Origin: Membranipora membranacea
Lineage: Eukaryota; Bryozoa; Gymnolaemata; Cheilostomatida; Membraniporidae
Assembly: GCA_914767715.1 (NCBI GenBank)
Contig: OU612074.1
Location: 8,387,501 to 8,451,500 of the forward strand
Length of the DNA: 64,000 bases
Direction of reading: 5' to 3'
The position numbers were made by a program, and so were the translations under genes. The notes beneath the pieces are model-generated. The model did not search any database. It was not told the DNA's origin and was given only the letters and a program-made list of their open reading frames with translations. This document shows, piece after piece, positions 1 through 12,800 of the stretch; within the stretch, counting starts at the first letter, position 1; every line of letters starts with the position of its first letter.

Positions 1-226
1 ACCTACTGCTCGCAACCCAAAATTTTGAAGTTTTGTTGGGTTGTCCCCCTTATTCCTTCTGATGGCTATCAAACTTTGTGAATTAAGTCACTGTCTATCG
101 GTCAGAGATAAACATACCACTGTTTATCATGTGATCAGTGTGCTTTCACGCTATTAATTTACCATCGAAGATCATACTCAATGACACGAGATCTTATCAT
201 GTCCGTTGCGCTCTCTTTCATAACAG

Positions 227-2451
227 GTGGGGTTTACCATGATTGCCTCGTACACGATATCGATCTGATATGCTGGATACTCGGAGATTATCCTCAACAA
301 GTCTACGCATACGCTCATAGCTTCAGTTCTGAAATCGCTGCTATGAATGATGTCGATACGGTAGCCGCAGTAATGAAATTCTCTTCAGGAGTCTTGGCTA
401 TGATTGATACAAGCAGAGACTCAAGATATGGTTATGACCAGAGAATTGAGGTGAGTCCATAGACTTAATATTATTGTTAAGTCTATGGGCGAGTCTAGCG
501 TTTAAGCTCTTGCAGACACGATCCCGGATATACCGTTGAATCCCTAAAATATAACTTGAGATATTCGCAAATACATGCACCAATGTCTTGACATAATGAC
601 AGCATGGGAATTTTATTGGTTCTGAGGGTGCCATTCTTGAAAGGATTAATCCATTGGCCAGCCTAAGGCTTGCTTGAGTTGGTTACACTCTATTATTTAA
701 CTCATAGAAGAATGCCTTGATATCAGGGTACGCCTTACTCCGCCCAACTTTAGGCCTTCACACTTACCCTTCCTAATGCGCGGAGGGCACAACTCCAACC
801 TTTTTTACGAGTCTTAATTATTCACGGATCTCAGGCCCGCGAATGTGAGAGGATAACTGCTCTATAGTATTAGTAGTATTCTATTTTAAAAAAACCAGAC
901 CTCAGCGGGATTTGAACCTGCAACATCTCTTTCAGTGGAATTATAAAGCACTTATTATTTAGGCACTAGACTTTTATAAAGTTTATTTAGAGAGTTTTGA
1001 GTATTCGGTTTCTGTCATCGCTAACCGCGAAATATTAAACCACTTGAAAACATAAGGTCAGTAGGGTAGGTTAGGTTAGTTTAAGTGCTCATATGTTGTT
1101 TAAATGTCCGATGGGAATTAGGCCAATCACGAAATTGTGCCATTGTGCGATTGAGCAGTTGAACTATGATAAGGCTAGCCTTTATTTGAAGTTGACCCTC
1201 ACTTGTGAGTGTAGTGAATTTATTAGTTTATTTGAAAACATTCAATATGTACTGCTGCTAAGTTTTGCCTGGACATGTTGATGCTTTAAAAAATAGATAA
1301 CAATAGTTATCCCCGCGGATTAGAGGAACATATCTACCGCTGATCAAGCATATGTAAATTTACTGCATGGTTGCTGGGAACATATTTCTCAACTTTGATT
1401 GGTCCACAGCCTACATCTTGTCAAACGTTTTTCTCAAGTAGCTCTACTGACTTTTTGAAGAGTGATACTGGCACTTTAATCAATCAATGCATAAGGTTAA
1501 AGCTACCAGATTTTTTGCTGGATCCAATTTGCGATACAAAGTTATCTACTGATGTTACTTCTCTGCAAGTAGCTTTACTGTGTTTTTTACTGATCCACAA
1601 ATTCATCTCAACGGTTATCTCAGTAGACTCGTTTTGCAGACTTCAAAAAAATATATCAGTTTTTTGAGGAAAGTATTACAGGAATCCATTTTCAAAGGGA
1701 CGTGTTAGTCAGCATCTATTGAGAGATACTTTCATTCATGATTTAATTTAACTTAGTTTAATTTTTGAGTTAATTTCTTCATTGGATCTTCATTCATATT
1801 CAGGTATTTGGTGATAAAGGTATGCTTGTTAACAACAATCGGAGAGCAGATAATCTGGTATTTGAGGGTGAAGAGGGAGCCTCTACAGGAAGGATGTACA
1901 ACTCATTCAATGACAGATATGCTCAGAGTTACGTGGAGGCTCTCAATCACTTTAAACGACTCCTTAGAGGTACATATAGTTCTGTAATTGTCCCCTCTTT
2001 AGCAGGGTAATGACGACTCAATTATTTTCCTGTTAGAGCAGTTTATGTTATTATATGCTCTGGAGACTTTTAATAATCTTCTGGTAATGTTACTCTGAGC
2101 GTTTCAACATTTGAAAACCTAACTGAAAGGGTGGTCATGGAGTATTTGGAAAGTTTTGGATAAAAAAATGTGTTCTAATTAATCTAATCCCCGTATATTA
2201 CTGAATTGGTGATATACAAGGTCCAGCAACCGACTGTGTAGTCGATTCAGTTAAGGGCTGCTCGCAGACTGTGAACAAAAACTTATGTGCACATCTCACA
2301 TATGTATGTTTTCTGTTTACTAGGAGAGGACCCAGTGGAAGTCACAAAGGAGAATACTATCAATGTGTCCAGGATAGCCTCAGCTCTTGAAGAGTCGGGG
2401 AAAACAGGCCATCAGATACCGATGATGTACTCACGTCCATTTTTCAATTAA
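227..2451 (+). CDS. Gfo/Idh/MocA oxidoreductase, inositol 2-dehydrogenase-like (3' part)
   Basis: C-terminal part of an NAD(P)-dependent sugar or inositol dehydrogenase; the Rossmann-fold N terminus lies left of the window. Three exons are visible: 227-450, 1804-1969 and 2324-2451, with clean AG/GT borders and compatible phases (phase-1 entry, then phase 0 and phase 1), ending in TAA. The first exon holds an HDCLVHDIDLICW motif; the D-x3-H arrangement matches the catalytic Asp and His known in inositol 2-dehydrogenases (the catalytic Lys would be upstream, unseen). The last exon reads ...VTKENTINVSRIASALEESGKTG in separate pieces, the usual family C terminus. An AATAAA lies 160 bases past the stop. 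The family is clear; the substrate (myo-inositol, scyllo-inositol or a sugar) cannot be told from this piece. Confidence 0.82.
893..935 (-). repeat. tRNA-derived SINE-like fragment (B-box)
   Basis: On the minus strand this contains GGTTCAAATCC, a pol III B-box consensus, flanked by a short pairing stem (GCAGG..). No convincing A-box or cloverleaf surrounds it, so it is a tRNA-derived relic, possibly of a SINE, in the first visible intron of the oxidoreductase gene. A similar fragment lies at 63828-63895. Confidence 0.35.
1320..1640. repeat. Dispersed repeat, copy 1
   Basis: This intronic stretch shares order and sequence with 11705-11960: an AACATATCT block, then GGTTGCTGGGAACAT / GGTTGCTAAGAGGCAT, CTTTGATTGGTCCA, CAAACTTTTGTCAAGTAG-like, and AAAGTTA..CAGTGATGT-like segments. 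The copies are clearly related but diverged with indels. No coding potential is evident. Confidence 0.6.
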
Positions 2452-2610
2452 TAGATCTGAGACATCGACATCGAAATATGTACCAGATGCCGAACAGCTT
2501 ATTCATAGTTTAAATGTTTGTTTTGCATGAAAACCTCGTGATTTGGTCAATTTGTTTTCGAATCGGCTGTTTTTGTACAAACCACAATGTGGACCCATTT
2601 AACGCATGCC

Positions 2611-2616
2611 AATAAA
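2611..2616 (+). promoter_or_regulatory. Possible poly(A) signal of the oxidoreductase gene
   Basis: Canonical AATAAA 160 bases downstream of the TAA stop. It is the expected distance for a short 3' UTR, but AATAAA is common by chance in AT-rich DNA. Confidence 0.35.
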
Positions 2617-4799
2617 TAGCGGACAAGATGCAAGATGATCTATGCAACCTTTATCCTTCAAGTACTTCGCTATAAGTGACGCTGAATACAGATTACAGAT
2701 TAATAAAACACATGTACTATGACATTGTTGATCGGTCCTGTCATGGGTGGGGGTATGGTTCATATTCTCAATTATCATGCTTTTATCTATGCGACGTATT
2801 AACGTCAAACTTGAACTTGTTTAAAGTCCCAAGTCAGCAAAATGCAAAATTCTAGTCAATGCCCACTGCTATCAGGCAACTCTTGGATGAATGATATGAT
2901 CTCAAGGATCTTGGGCACCTCTAAATGGGGCTTACATCCTTGGGGAACCATTTTAAAGATTCACTTGTAAGATGCATGCATTACGGAATCAGCAAGACAA
3001 ATCCGCTTAATCCATTTTTGGACCTTGTCTACTTGTTCTTTGTCTATAAGAACAGAGAAGTTGCCGAAGAGTCATTTGATCATTGGGATTGAAGAAAAGC
3101 CTGTTTGTGTCGTGTACTTCATGACACGGAGAAGACAACATTAAGGAGTTCTGGACAGACTCTTGATTACACCATACACTAGTTTTTAAACAGCCTTATG
3201 ATTCATACAGTCAGGGAGTTTTCGACTGCACCGATCTTGTCCCATTACGTTCAAATCTAAATAACTATGATTGCAGAAACTCTACGATTTATTTTGAGAA
3301 ATTTACTAAATCTTAAGAAATTCACAAAATGGACTTTTGGATAAACGAATATTTAGTATTCCCTACTCATGTAACAGTATAAAACTCAATCTCGCATCAT
3401 ACCTAATGCTTGCGACAAAATAAACCAACCAACCATGCAGCTGTATAAACTTCTCAGAAAATATGGTATCGATTTATTGCAGTTTCTGTTTGCTCAGATG
3501 AAGATGGCGGGATAAAGATCACTTTCCATTTTTTCTGTTTAATATAATGTAACATACTCTGTAAAAATAAAACTTTTGGCCACTGTATTTTCTTTAAGCA
3601 TAATGTAATTGTAAGTCTTTTTTGGTTTGGGGATCTATAATCCCAATACATTTCTACTTGAAAACACAAAATACCCAAATGTACCACTAACTTCCGACGA
3701 GGCAATATTGCGACAACTCAAGAAGCCGACATATCCTATGTCTCATATCGGCCCACGGAAGTGAGAGGTAGTAAGTATTTCCCATTTTCTACCAGCACAT
3801 ATTTTTATCCACATACCAGCCCTCCTACATCGATACACTTTGATGTTCTCTACCATAAGGTCTTAGATAGCCTCTGATTGAGGCGTTAGGCACAGGTACC
3901 CACCAATCCTACTCATCCTAATACAAACGTGCTGTATGTATGTCAACAAAATAAAAAGGCTGGAACTCCAGCTGTAGTTGTTCAATCACTTGTGTAGTAA
4001 TTTCGTAAACTACAGGAAAGAAATCCCTGGTAAGTCTCATTGATAAGTTTCGGCACATTTGATTGCAGTTGCCTGCACTTTGTTTCAGTTCAGAAACAAA
4101 GTGTCTGAATACCAGCTCTCCGTTTCAGATTCAAATATGTATAAAATATAATACATCCACTAATTTGAGCCGAATGTCGTCTTAAGTACCCGCATGTCAA
4201 TGTCAAATCAATAACAATGCAGTATGTGATTAAGTTTTTCCGCTATGCTACTGGTAGGGTATGTTGACGTGTGTAGTACTACAGACAACTATTTATGAGT
4301 TGTTTGAAGTGAGATATCCCACCATTACAATCTGATCTAGGTATTGAAGCAGCTGTGAAAGTGATAGTTGATTGCTGTTTACAAATCATTATAGTCAAGT
4401 CAACATCACAATGTAAGTAAAAAATATCCCTTTGCTTTGTTACTGAGCTTAATGCGAGTATAGTGAATTTTATGGTATGCGTATTGATTCAGATTAAACT
4501 GGAGCCAGTTTGATCCAATTTGCCTGCATTTGGAATTGCTTCCTCTTCCACCGCCAGTGGCTTACGAAAGGGAGGTCTTTAGGGGGTCTTTAGATGTTTT
4601 ATATGTTGGCCTGCATTTAGCGTGCTGTCGGCAAGGGAAGTGAGTGACTCATAATGCGGACAAATTGAATCAAACTTGTTTTATAGGAAGAAGGCTACTA
4701 CTAATTTATCGGATTCAGATTTATCAGATCATCAAATACTGTATCAACTTTTAAAAGTCAACTTACTCAACTATCTCACCAACAACTATCACCTCAAGT

Positions 4800-4915
4800 C
4801 ACATACCTTTACAAACTGCCTTTTTTTCCCTTTCCTCTTTTGGCACATAACGAAAAGCAGATTTATTCTTAACAATGATTATGATGCCAATAAAATTATT
4901 AAAAAAATCTAATGC
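4800..4915 (+). repeat. Dispersed AT-rich repeat, copy 1
   Basis: Shares CTTTCCTCTTTTGGCACATA and a following AATGATTATGATGCCAATAA block with 7258-7352 in the same orientation. No terminal repeats seen, so the element type is unknown. Confidence 0.55.
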
Positions 4916-5064
4916 AGATAAATGGGATCCAGTTTGACAAATCAACTGCCATGTATTTTTTGCCTCTTTGGCTTCAATGACAATAATTACTCCCAAATCT
5001 GTACGGAGAAAGTCATGACAGACAAGGTTCTGTTCTGTCCAGAGGCCTTGGCAATACCAAAGAG

Positions 5065-5275
5065 TAAAGGTAGAAACACACTGGCGATTATTACTAAGCG
5101 AATCCGCAAGGCGAAATGTTAGAAAATCTATGCAGACAACATCATTTGACGCTGGGCGATTAAAATATTAAGATACTGAGAGTATTCTCCAGCGACACAA
5201 TGGTTTTTCATCTAATGCAATTGTTTCGCTTTGACGATACGCTTTGTAACAATCGCCAGTGTGTTTCTACCTTTA
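5065..5275. mobile_element. MITE with about 52-bp terminal inverted repeats
   Basis: A 211-bp segment begins TAAAGGTAGAAACACACTGG and ends with its exact reverse complement; the first 25 bases pair perfectly and imperfect pairing continues for roughly another 25. The outermost TA on both sides may be a TA target duplication, which would suit a Tc1/mariner-type element, but that is inference. It has no coding capacity. Confidence 0.75.
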
Positions 5276-5403
5276 GGGGCGAAGAGTGATAATTCTCCCA
5301 AATCAATTTTTGAGCTTCCTCTTACTTGTCATATACAGTTGATATCACAGTTACTCATATCTATAAAGTTACTCCTAGTCAACACTATTCTCCTTTATTT
5401 TAG

Positions 5404-5532
5404 ATGATACTGCCATTCGCTCGTGTGATGAAGTCGGTTCTGCTTACATTGGTACTCTCTAATGCGGTGAACAGTCAAGGATTTTCATGGGTTGATGTTA
5501 ACAAACGAGGCGTTAAATATTTCTCAAAATAA
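5404..5532 (+). CDS. Short ORF with signal-peptide-like N terminus
   Basis: A 42-codon frame starting ATG and ending TAA. The N terminus has a basic residue then a hydrophobic stretch (MKSVLLTLVLSNAVNS) that resembles a secretion signal with a plausible small-residue cleavage site, followed by about 19 residues including an NKRG dibasic motif. It sits 130 bases past a MITE. I do not recognise it. A chance frame is quite possible, and it could also be one exon of something larger. Confidence 0.15.
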   Translation: MILPFARVMKSVLLTLVLSNAVNSQGFSWVDVNKRGVKYFSK

Positions 5533-6239
5533 GTTTTAAATTGTGAAAATTATAATGACACTTTATTAATAAAAGTTTCAGTAATTTGATTAATTATTAA
5601 TTGTAGCATCAATAAAAACCTCCCCAATCCATGTAGAGCAATACAGTTTATGAAAAATCATTAACTTATTTCAGAATTTGATTAGATAATTACATACTAG
5701 TCTCAATCAAATGTCACAAATGCATTGGTAGAAAATTGTACATTCCATGTGATGCTTTGTCAAATATTGAAATCTGGTGTGGTGATTTTTTCTTCGTGCC
5801 CTTGTTTGTGAATGTTTCTGCGTGGCTTACCGTTGTGTATGGATCTGGTCAAATATCAACACTTGCACAAACGATTCACACGATGAGTTTTCTCTCAGTC
5901 CGGCTCTTGATATTTATCTCTTCCATGATATAAATCAATTGGTGATCAATTTGGTTCCTAGGTTGAAGGCAAACAGCACTGCTTTAGTATCTACCACAAA
6001 TACTACAGCTAATTTTGAGTGAAGTTTTATCAATCAAACCGGACAGCCAATTAATCAAATCAGACAGCCAATCAGATAACATTTTTTAATAATTTATACT
6101 ATTCGCATCCGTGCATCGTGAACATACAACGTTTCACGAAATCGTGGGAATCCCAATTCGTACGTGAGTTTTCGTGGAAATTTTCTCCGAATCGTGAGAA
6201 AACAACCCCCTGAAACCATACCTTAAATAAAAGCTAAAT

Positions 6240-6480
6240 AATAAATGTGTATCAAATTTCAGACCTCTTGCTATAGTACATCACCATGAGGTCCAGTTGT
6301 GATTCAGTTTGTTACCCAATTTACCCCAAAAAATAGGGTTATCGGAGCTATTTTTGTAAATCAAAAGCTTTTTTGGCGAGTTTTTGGCTATATTCACTAC
6401 TACTATACCATCGACTATGAGTATCAAATTTCAGAACTCTAGCTATTATACATCATCATGAGGTCCGGTTGTGATCCATT
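6240..6480 (+). repeat. Diverged tandem duplication, about 170-bp period
   Basis: Two blocks, near 6250-6305 and 6420-6475, share the order GTATCAAATTTCAGA, CTCT.GCTAT, ACATCA.CATGAGGTCC, GGTTGTGAT. Intervening sequence is diverged. No coding signal. Confidence 0.55.
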
Positions 6481-6711
6481 TGTCTTATGGTCCATGCTGT
6501 ATGCGGTCCATTGTCTTGTTGTCCATTTGGTGTGTGGTCCATCTTTCAGGGTGCCAAATAATGAATTAGACAAGATGATGGTGTTGGAAACCTTCATCTC
6601 AAATTGCATACATGTGGTACTGCGACACATTCATAGGACACAATTATAATTAATGTGATGAACGATCACAGGTTGGATTCATATCTATTCCATCCTCGTG
6701 TTGTAAAAGTG

Positions 6712-6793
6712 CGCAGTTGGCAGGAGTCGAACCTGAGCGGGCAGAGCCCAATTAATTTCTAGTCAATCGCCTTAACCACTCGGCCACCACTGC
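6712..6793 (-). pseudogene. Degenerate tRNA-Ser(AGA)
   Basis: 82 bases resembling the tRNA-Ser(AGA) genes of the 23-34 kb array, in reverse orientation. The anticodon loop CTAGAAA is intact. The acceptor stem has one mismatch (position 6 with 67), the T-stem has one mismatch at its first pair, and one anticodon-stem pair is G-U. Its flank carries the same AGGGGGCGCTGAACAG segment seen (reverse complement) upstream of array copies, so it is a dispersed member of that repeat unit. It may be decayed or weakly functional. Confidence 0.75.
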
Positions 6794-7257
6794 TGTTGCT
6801 TCAGGAGTTGGTCTCTCATGATAGGGGGCGCTGAACAGATTGGGCCAAGAAATTGAATTTTATCCAAATGCAAAGTTTTCTTTGTTGAAAATCTTTTTGA
6901 GACAAATCATCGATAATAAAGGGAAGCGTGCCAACTTGGATTTCTAAATTTTATTAAAAGATTTGGTGACAATGGATTGAATGGAAAGTGATCAGCTCAT
7001 CCTGCATAAAACCTGCCAATCCAAAAATTTGAAATTTGATCCTTGTGCTTGGTGGCTTCATCATTTAGTAGTATCATTATTGTTTGGTGGGTGTGCAGTA
7101 TTTCCACCTGGATAGCCAACAGAAAATTCATTATCCTCTAGAAATCTGGACATCATGGATGGTGTCTGACTTGAAGAGCTGAAACATATATTAGAATGGC
7201 TACATCTGAAGATCATGCTGCTCTACATGAACTGATAGATGGATGATAATTATGTCA

Positions 7258-7352
7258 AAGATATTTTTCTTTCCTCTCTTGGCACATATCTAAAAGCATT
7301 TTGTTTTCTTAAAAATGATTATGATGCCAATAAAAGTTTTAAAAGAATAAAA
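7258..7352 (+). repeat. Dispersed AT-rich repeat, copy 2
   Basis: Second copy of the 4800-4915 block, with the same TGGCACATA and AATGATTATGATGCCAATAA segments separated by a diverged stretch. Confidence 0.55.
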
Positions 7353-8984
7353 CTCTAGCCGCTCTTGGTTTGGCTGATTGCAAATAACACCAGGAATATA
7401 TGTTTTTCACATTTATAATAACTCTATGATTTTTCCTCATATAATCTTTTGAAGTGCTTGATAATTATTTCTTCTGCCAGTTCTCCCGGAACACTTTGAG
7501 CGCTTAAGCTAGGTTATCGTGGTATTTGGAACCCTCAAACTTTCTGAACCAGCGCAATTTTATAAGATGTCATTGTGAGTGTGAGAAGGGTTTATTTTAC
7601 ATCTCATTTTAATAGTTCACGCTACTTTAAAACTGTAACAATGACTGAAATTGCTGAAAGCAGTTTAATTGCCAAAGATAAGCTGAAGGAGAGGTAAATG
7701 GTGAAGCATCCAGCATGCATCAAGCATTTCATTCAATGAAATAAAGCAATAAAATTCCTCCCAAAAAACTCACTCAAATCAGCACTGTGCATTGAGATTT
7801 GTTTTGAAAAAGTTAATGAAGATTCGGTCTTTGGAAAAATCAAAAGGTTTACAAAAGATGATCGGTTAGCCCATTTATGCTACCAGCCACGTTTAGTATT
7901 AAGATTTATTGTGATAATGACACAACTAAATCAAAATATTGGCTGTCTGACACATAGTGGATTCTTGCCAATTTTTATTTGTTTCTATGTATAACTATAG
8001 GGATTAATAAATTACTGTAGCTTGTGGATGAACATGGATAAGGTATAGGCACTACAAAATTTCTGGGTTTATCAATCGTAGTGTTAGTTACCCATCACAA
8101 AATCAATAATCACTACTCAATTCTAAATAAACATGAGTTTTTGCCAATACTAATAGAATTAATCTCTTGCTGTCTGTAAGGTAGTAGTTGTACATATGAA
8201 AATTTATGTTGCAGGTAATTGCTTTGAAATGGAAGATTGTACAATAATGCGAAAACCCTGATCTAAATTCCCATACAAACAATCCATCGCTGAGACTCAT
8301 CTGTCCCGTATACAGAAAAGCCTGAGCTACTGAAGGCACACGAAAACCATGTAGATCAATTCAGCCAAAAGGTATGATATTTTATTGCTCCAATCTACCT
8401 TCAATGGTGGTTTTAGATTTGAATTACATGATGTGTCAATATTTTTGAAAACAATCATATATAATAGGGCTGCAGTTCCAGGTTTTTCTGATAAAATGAT
8501 AACTCAGCCCCACCATTAATGGCTCCGACCTGCCTGCAAACTGAGAGCAAATGGGCGCAGATATTGCAGCCTAGCCCCTAAGGCAACTAGTATTTCGCCG
8601 CCCATGCTTCGGGATGTGGCGTGTGATATGTCATCTGATTTTAATCAACCTTTTAGTCAACCTTTTTGATGTTGTCTTTACTACCCTGACTTGAAGCTTT
8701 AAAAATTGTGAGGTTACAACTTAGCAAATTTTAATATCCGGTTCATCTAAATTATGTGAGCTGAATTACATATTTGAAAACAATAAAAATGACAACAATA
8801 TCATTAGGTAAATTCTTTAATTAAGAGCTGAGAGAAGTAATGTCATGATATTTCTTGGAAACTTTGCTTATCTTCTTCTTGCTCTTGTCTACCTGGTGAC
8901 CCTTTCTGCAAAGCCTGATTTTGTTACCAAGGTCACATTAAGGTTAAGCCACTGATCCTGACTTTCCTGGCTCAAAGGTGTGGC

Positions 8985-9420
8985 GCAGCGTCATACTGAC
9001 TCTCGTGATCTGACTGGGCATGTAGATCACTGATAAACTAGGCTATCATTACCACAAAGCAGGTGTCGTAAGGCTAAGTATGTATCATGCGTGACTTGAA
9101 TTTGCGCATGTGCAAGAACAATGAGTTTAGTTTGGGTTCTGATTGCAACTTTGGAAAGGGGAAATGGGATATCCCCTGCATAAACTGTCAATCAAAATCA
9201 GCTAATAATGACAAGGGAGGATAACTATTAATAACAAATCCGCACGCTTTGGGGAGTATGTCACCAGAGCAGGTAGCCAATCAGATGGCTTCGGAATTAC
9301 GTGACTCAATTTTGCAGAGATCAGCTCATGCCCAGAGCTGAGCATGCGCAGAATGGCGCAGCGTGAACGCAGGTGCAGATATAAAGCAAAATCACTCAAG
9401 CGCATAGTCCTTATCTATAC
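8985..9420 (+). repeat. Dispersed repeat, left arm of a long inverted pair
   Basis: This block reappears in reverse complement at 13900-14290. Shared segments include CAGATCACGAGAGTCAGTAT, TAGGCTATCATTAC, GTCGTAAGGCTAAGTATG, AACAATGAGTTTAGTTTGGG, GGGATA(T)CCCCTGCATAAACTG and CTGATTGGCTACCTGCTCT (in one or other orientation). About 390-430 bases are related. No coding capacity seen. Confidence 0.7.
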
Positions 9421-9632
9421 TGATTGTTTATGACTGTGACGTGATGTCATATATAAGCGCACAAAATGTGTTGCCTGCTAGAATATAAAATGCCTGAGTA
9501 GCATCAACCAGTATACTTATGTTCAGATCTAGAGTTTGAACTTTGTAAAAATCAACCTGCTTTCAGTCCAGGGAGATGATAAAAAAAGGCAGAAATCCAG
9601 GGTGAATGAATAATTTTACGGCATATTTGCCC

Positions 9633-9638
9633 TTTATT
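9633..9638 (-). promoter_or_regulatory. Possible poly(A) signal of the sulfotransferase gene
   Basis: AATAAA on the minus strand, about 183 bases past the TGA stop. Distance is suitable; the motif alone is weak evidence. Confidence 0.35.
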
Positions 9639-9820
9639 TGAGATTGTACTTGCATCTAAGTTCTGCAGTCCACTACTGACATGTATAAGATGATCTTTGA
9701 AGCGAATCATGCAAAAAGATTGGAAAATCGGTAAATCTCCTGATTGATAGTAGTATTATCTTAAGACTGGGCTACAGTGACATGAAGGGGGCGAGGTTAA
9801 ATGCATCCCTTCTACAGCCT

Positions 9821-12800
9821 TCACTCGTACTCAAGCTTAAGATCTGGCATATCCTTCATGTTTTCTTCTATATAGGCGTCGGCAAAATCATTTTGCTCTA
9901 CTGTAAACTTTGACCTCCAACTTCCGCTCTTTCCTACAAACAAATTTATTGTCAGCTAAAAGTAAAGCAAGTACATTCCTGGCATTTGGGCTCAAAATAA
10001 GGGTACAATATCATGTTACACACATACCCTGGAAGATTCAATTTTAGCGAGAGTATAGTTTAGCTAGTTTGAGCTGGGAGTCAAGTAAAGAGAGTGAATC
10101 AAATTTAGCTAGCCTTTAAAGTAAGCTACATTACATTTGCAAAATGACAAACCATTTCTCCTGCGAAAATTTTACTCCTAGAAAGCATACATACAGCAAG
10201 GGAACAGTAGGCCTACACTTTATTGGAATTCCTCCATTCTCTTCTTTAGCATCCTCAGATTCAAATATTCGAGTTTTTATTTTCCTACACTTTCTTGGAT
10301 ATGTTACAATGAGGGAACAACTCCTCATTCAGTGGCCTTATTTTTGTATATGCCATATCGATATTAACCTTTATTATAGATGGGGTGATATTTTCCAGAT
10401 GACTTCTTCTTGTTAGCGAAGGTATTCTCAAACACAACCTGTTTGACTTCCTCCTCTGTCAACTCAATCCCGATAAACTGAGCGATTCGCCTCACATGAC
10501 CATCCAAATCCTATCAAGATCCATAATAAATATTACTGATTGGTTGGGAAGAGAAGATTGATCTGGCCCTAAAGAGGGACCCAAAGTGCTCTTACCCCTC
10601 AAGCTGACAGTGCAATGCATCCTAGAAACAAGATTGATCTTAAGAGTGTGAGGTAAATTTGCTCCCAAAATGTACTGCAAGCTGACAGAAACTGAACCAG
10701 GCGCTAATCAGCTATTGGTTGTGACAATTTGATATTAGCAATCAGGCTGTTGAGCACCTGTGCCACCTGCCAAATTATAGATATTTGATTGTGAAAGCTC
10801 CTGATGATTAACCTGCAGTTTCAGCCGAGTCAAAATCACAGAAGCTGCACATTTTTACCTTTTTGCATTTGTGTAAACAATGCGCTCTCATAGGTTTTAA
10901 AAGTCGTAGATAATAAGAGATTTTATATGACAGCTCTATACAACAACGTTCTTCTCAGTCCCCAGCATGGAATCCTTCATTTGTATATTGTTATTTTGAT
11001 ATTTTTATTCCGACGAGGAGACTAAACTCGATGGTCTAAAATTATCAGAGAGACCCATTCGCAATGCAAATCTTGTCTGGAATTTACATCAGGATCGTTT
11101 AAACATGGTATAAGATGAGTTGGTCGTCTGCATGTAGGTGATGCGGGCTTTTATAGCAGTTGTGAGGGTATGAGAGAATGGAGATACGGGAGATAATGCA
11201 AGTTGGATCCACTTTGCAGGCTGCAGCCTATCAGTAGAGAGAGCAACTCAAAAAGCAGGTAAAGTGAATCTAACCTGATCAAGGGGTAAGTCTAGGTGCT
11301 AAGACAGCTGCAATGCATCTGTCTGAGCACTTACACCATCAGAGCCGGATAACTTACTTTGATCATAGCCTCGAAAGTCAGATTCAGTAGATTAGACTGG
11401 TTTCTGTGTGGATACCAGTCCTTCAAGTATGAAATGTAGCTACCGGTAAACACTGAAACGGGAATGGATGATTTTAATTTAAAGAAACTTAGGAGATTGT
11501 GCTAATATTTCATCACATTTGGAACTTGTGTCAGTAGGACATTTTAGGACAATGCTCTATGATGGAAATGAAAATTTTGTAGAAGTTTAGGACTGATTTA
11601 ATGCTGTAAACGTGTCCATGCAATTATCTGTGATTTCATCATGTATTCAAATAGACGACAGCCTATGTCAAGCGTCAAACTAGCTGTTAATTACACTGAT
11701 ATATATCCATGAATAAAGGGAACATATCTGACCCTGCTCAAGCATAGGGCAATTTACATGTGGTTGCTAAGAGGCATTTCCCATCTTTGATTGGTCCAAA
11801 CGTTCAGTAATTCAAACTTTTGTCAAGTAGGTTGCCTGGAATTGAAGGTTGTTGGGATGTAAGTGGATGTGTAACGCAAAAACTGCCAGATTTTTAGCAA
11901 GTTCCAATTACTGACCCAAAGTTAAACAGTGATGTGTTCCTCTGCACATTGTTCATCCTGTATATAGTCTTAGTCCTGGCTGCTGCAGGTTTGACTTTGT
12001 GACAAACTCGTACCTGCAGCTGTCTGAGCACTTAGACTAGCCTGTATGTAAATATTACTTAATCCAAATAAACCTGTTGTTTAAAATAAATATTACTTAC
12101 TGTTTTCGGAGAAGAAAAGGTTGAAGAATTTATCCCAGGTCAAGCCCCCAATGAAGAGGTTCATTTTGGTCATGAATGGGAAGCTACTGCAAGCTACATC
12201 CTTTATATTCCCCATACAATGAATTGTCTGGAAAAAAGAATCAAAAAATGTATTAGATATCTGGTATGATACATATTGACTGATATATTGTGGGTGATAC
12301 CATTAATAGTTACCAGGGGGTGATTTAAACTTGCTCATGAAGATAATTAATCAAAAACGTAGTATCTCAGAGAGAAAGAAAAAAACTCCACAATCCATTA
12401 TGTTTAGTTTAACTAGCCCTGTTTATGACAAAACAGAGGGTGGGCTGCCCCTAAAGAGGGACGCAAGTTGCCCGGAGTCCTTGTACTGAGAGTGTGATAC
12501 ATCCTAGTAAACTAGAATGCATCCTAGAGGTGAGGCCATGATTGACCTCCTAATCATAAGTGTGCAGCAAGCTGCCAGAAACTGAAACAGGCACTAATCA
12601 GCCATCGGCAGTGACACTTTGATCTTAGCCAATAGGCCGAGAAGTTTAACTAGCTGAAGACGTAGTGGGAGTCTATATAAATGGAAGAGGGTGAGTAGAT
12701 GTTAGCTAGCAATAAAATAGTTTTTCAAGCCTGTGTGAAATGGCATATTTTTCCTCCAGAGAATATTTCACTCCGCTAAGGTATAGTGTATAGTGCACAC

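Larger units (their letters stand above)
2452..9820. other. Gene-poor intergenic region
   Basis: Between the oxidoreductase stop and the sulfotransferase stop (the two genes converge). I see no exon chain with splice signals and family similarity here. It holds a MITE (5065-5275), a duplicated AT-rich block (4800-4915 and 7258-7352), a short tandem duplication (6240-6480), a degenerate tRNA-Ser (6712-6793) and half of a long inverted repeat (8985-9420). Short open frames up to about 80 codons have no recognisable content. Confidence 0.6.
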
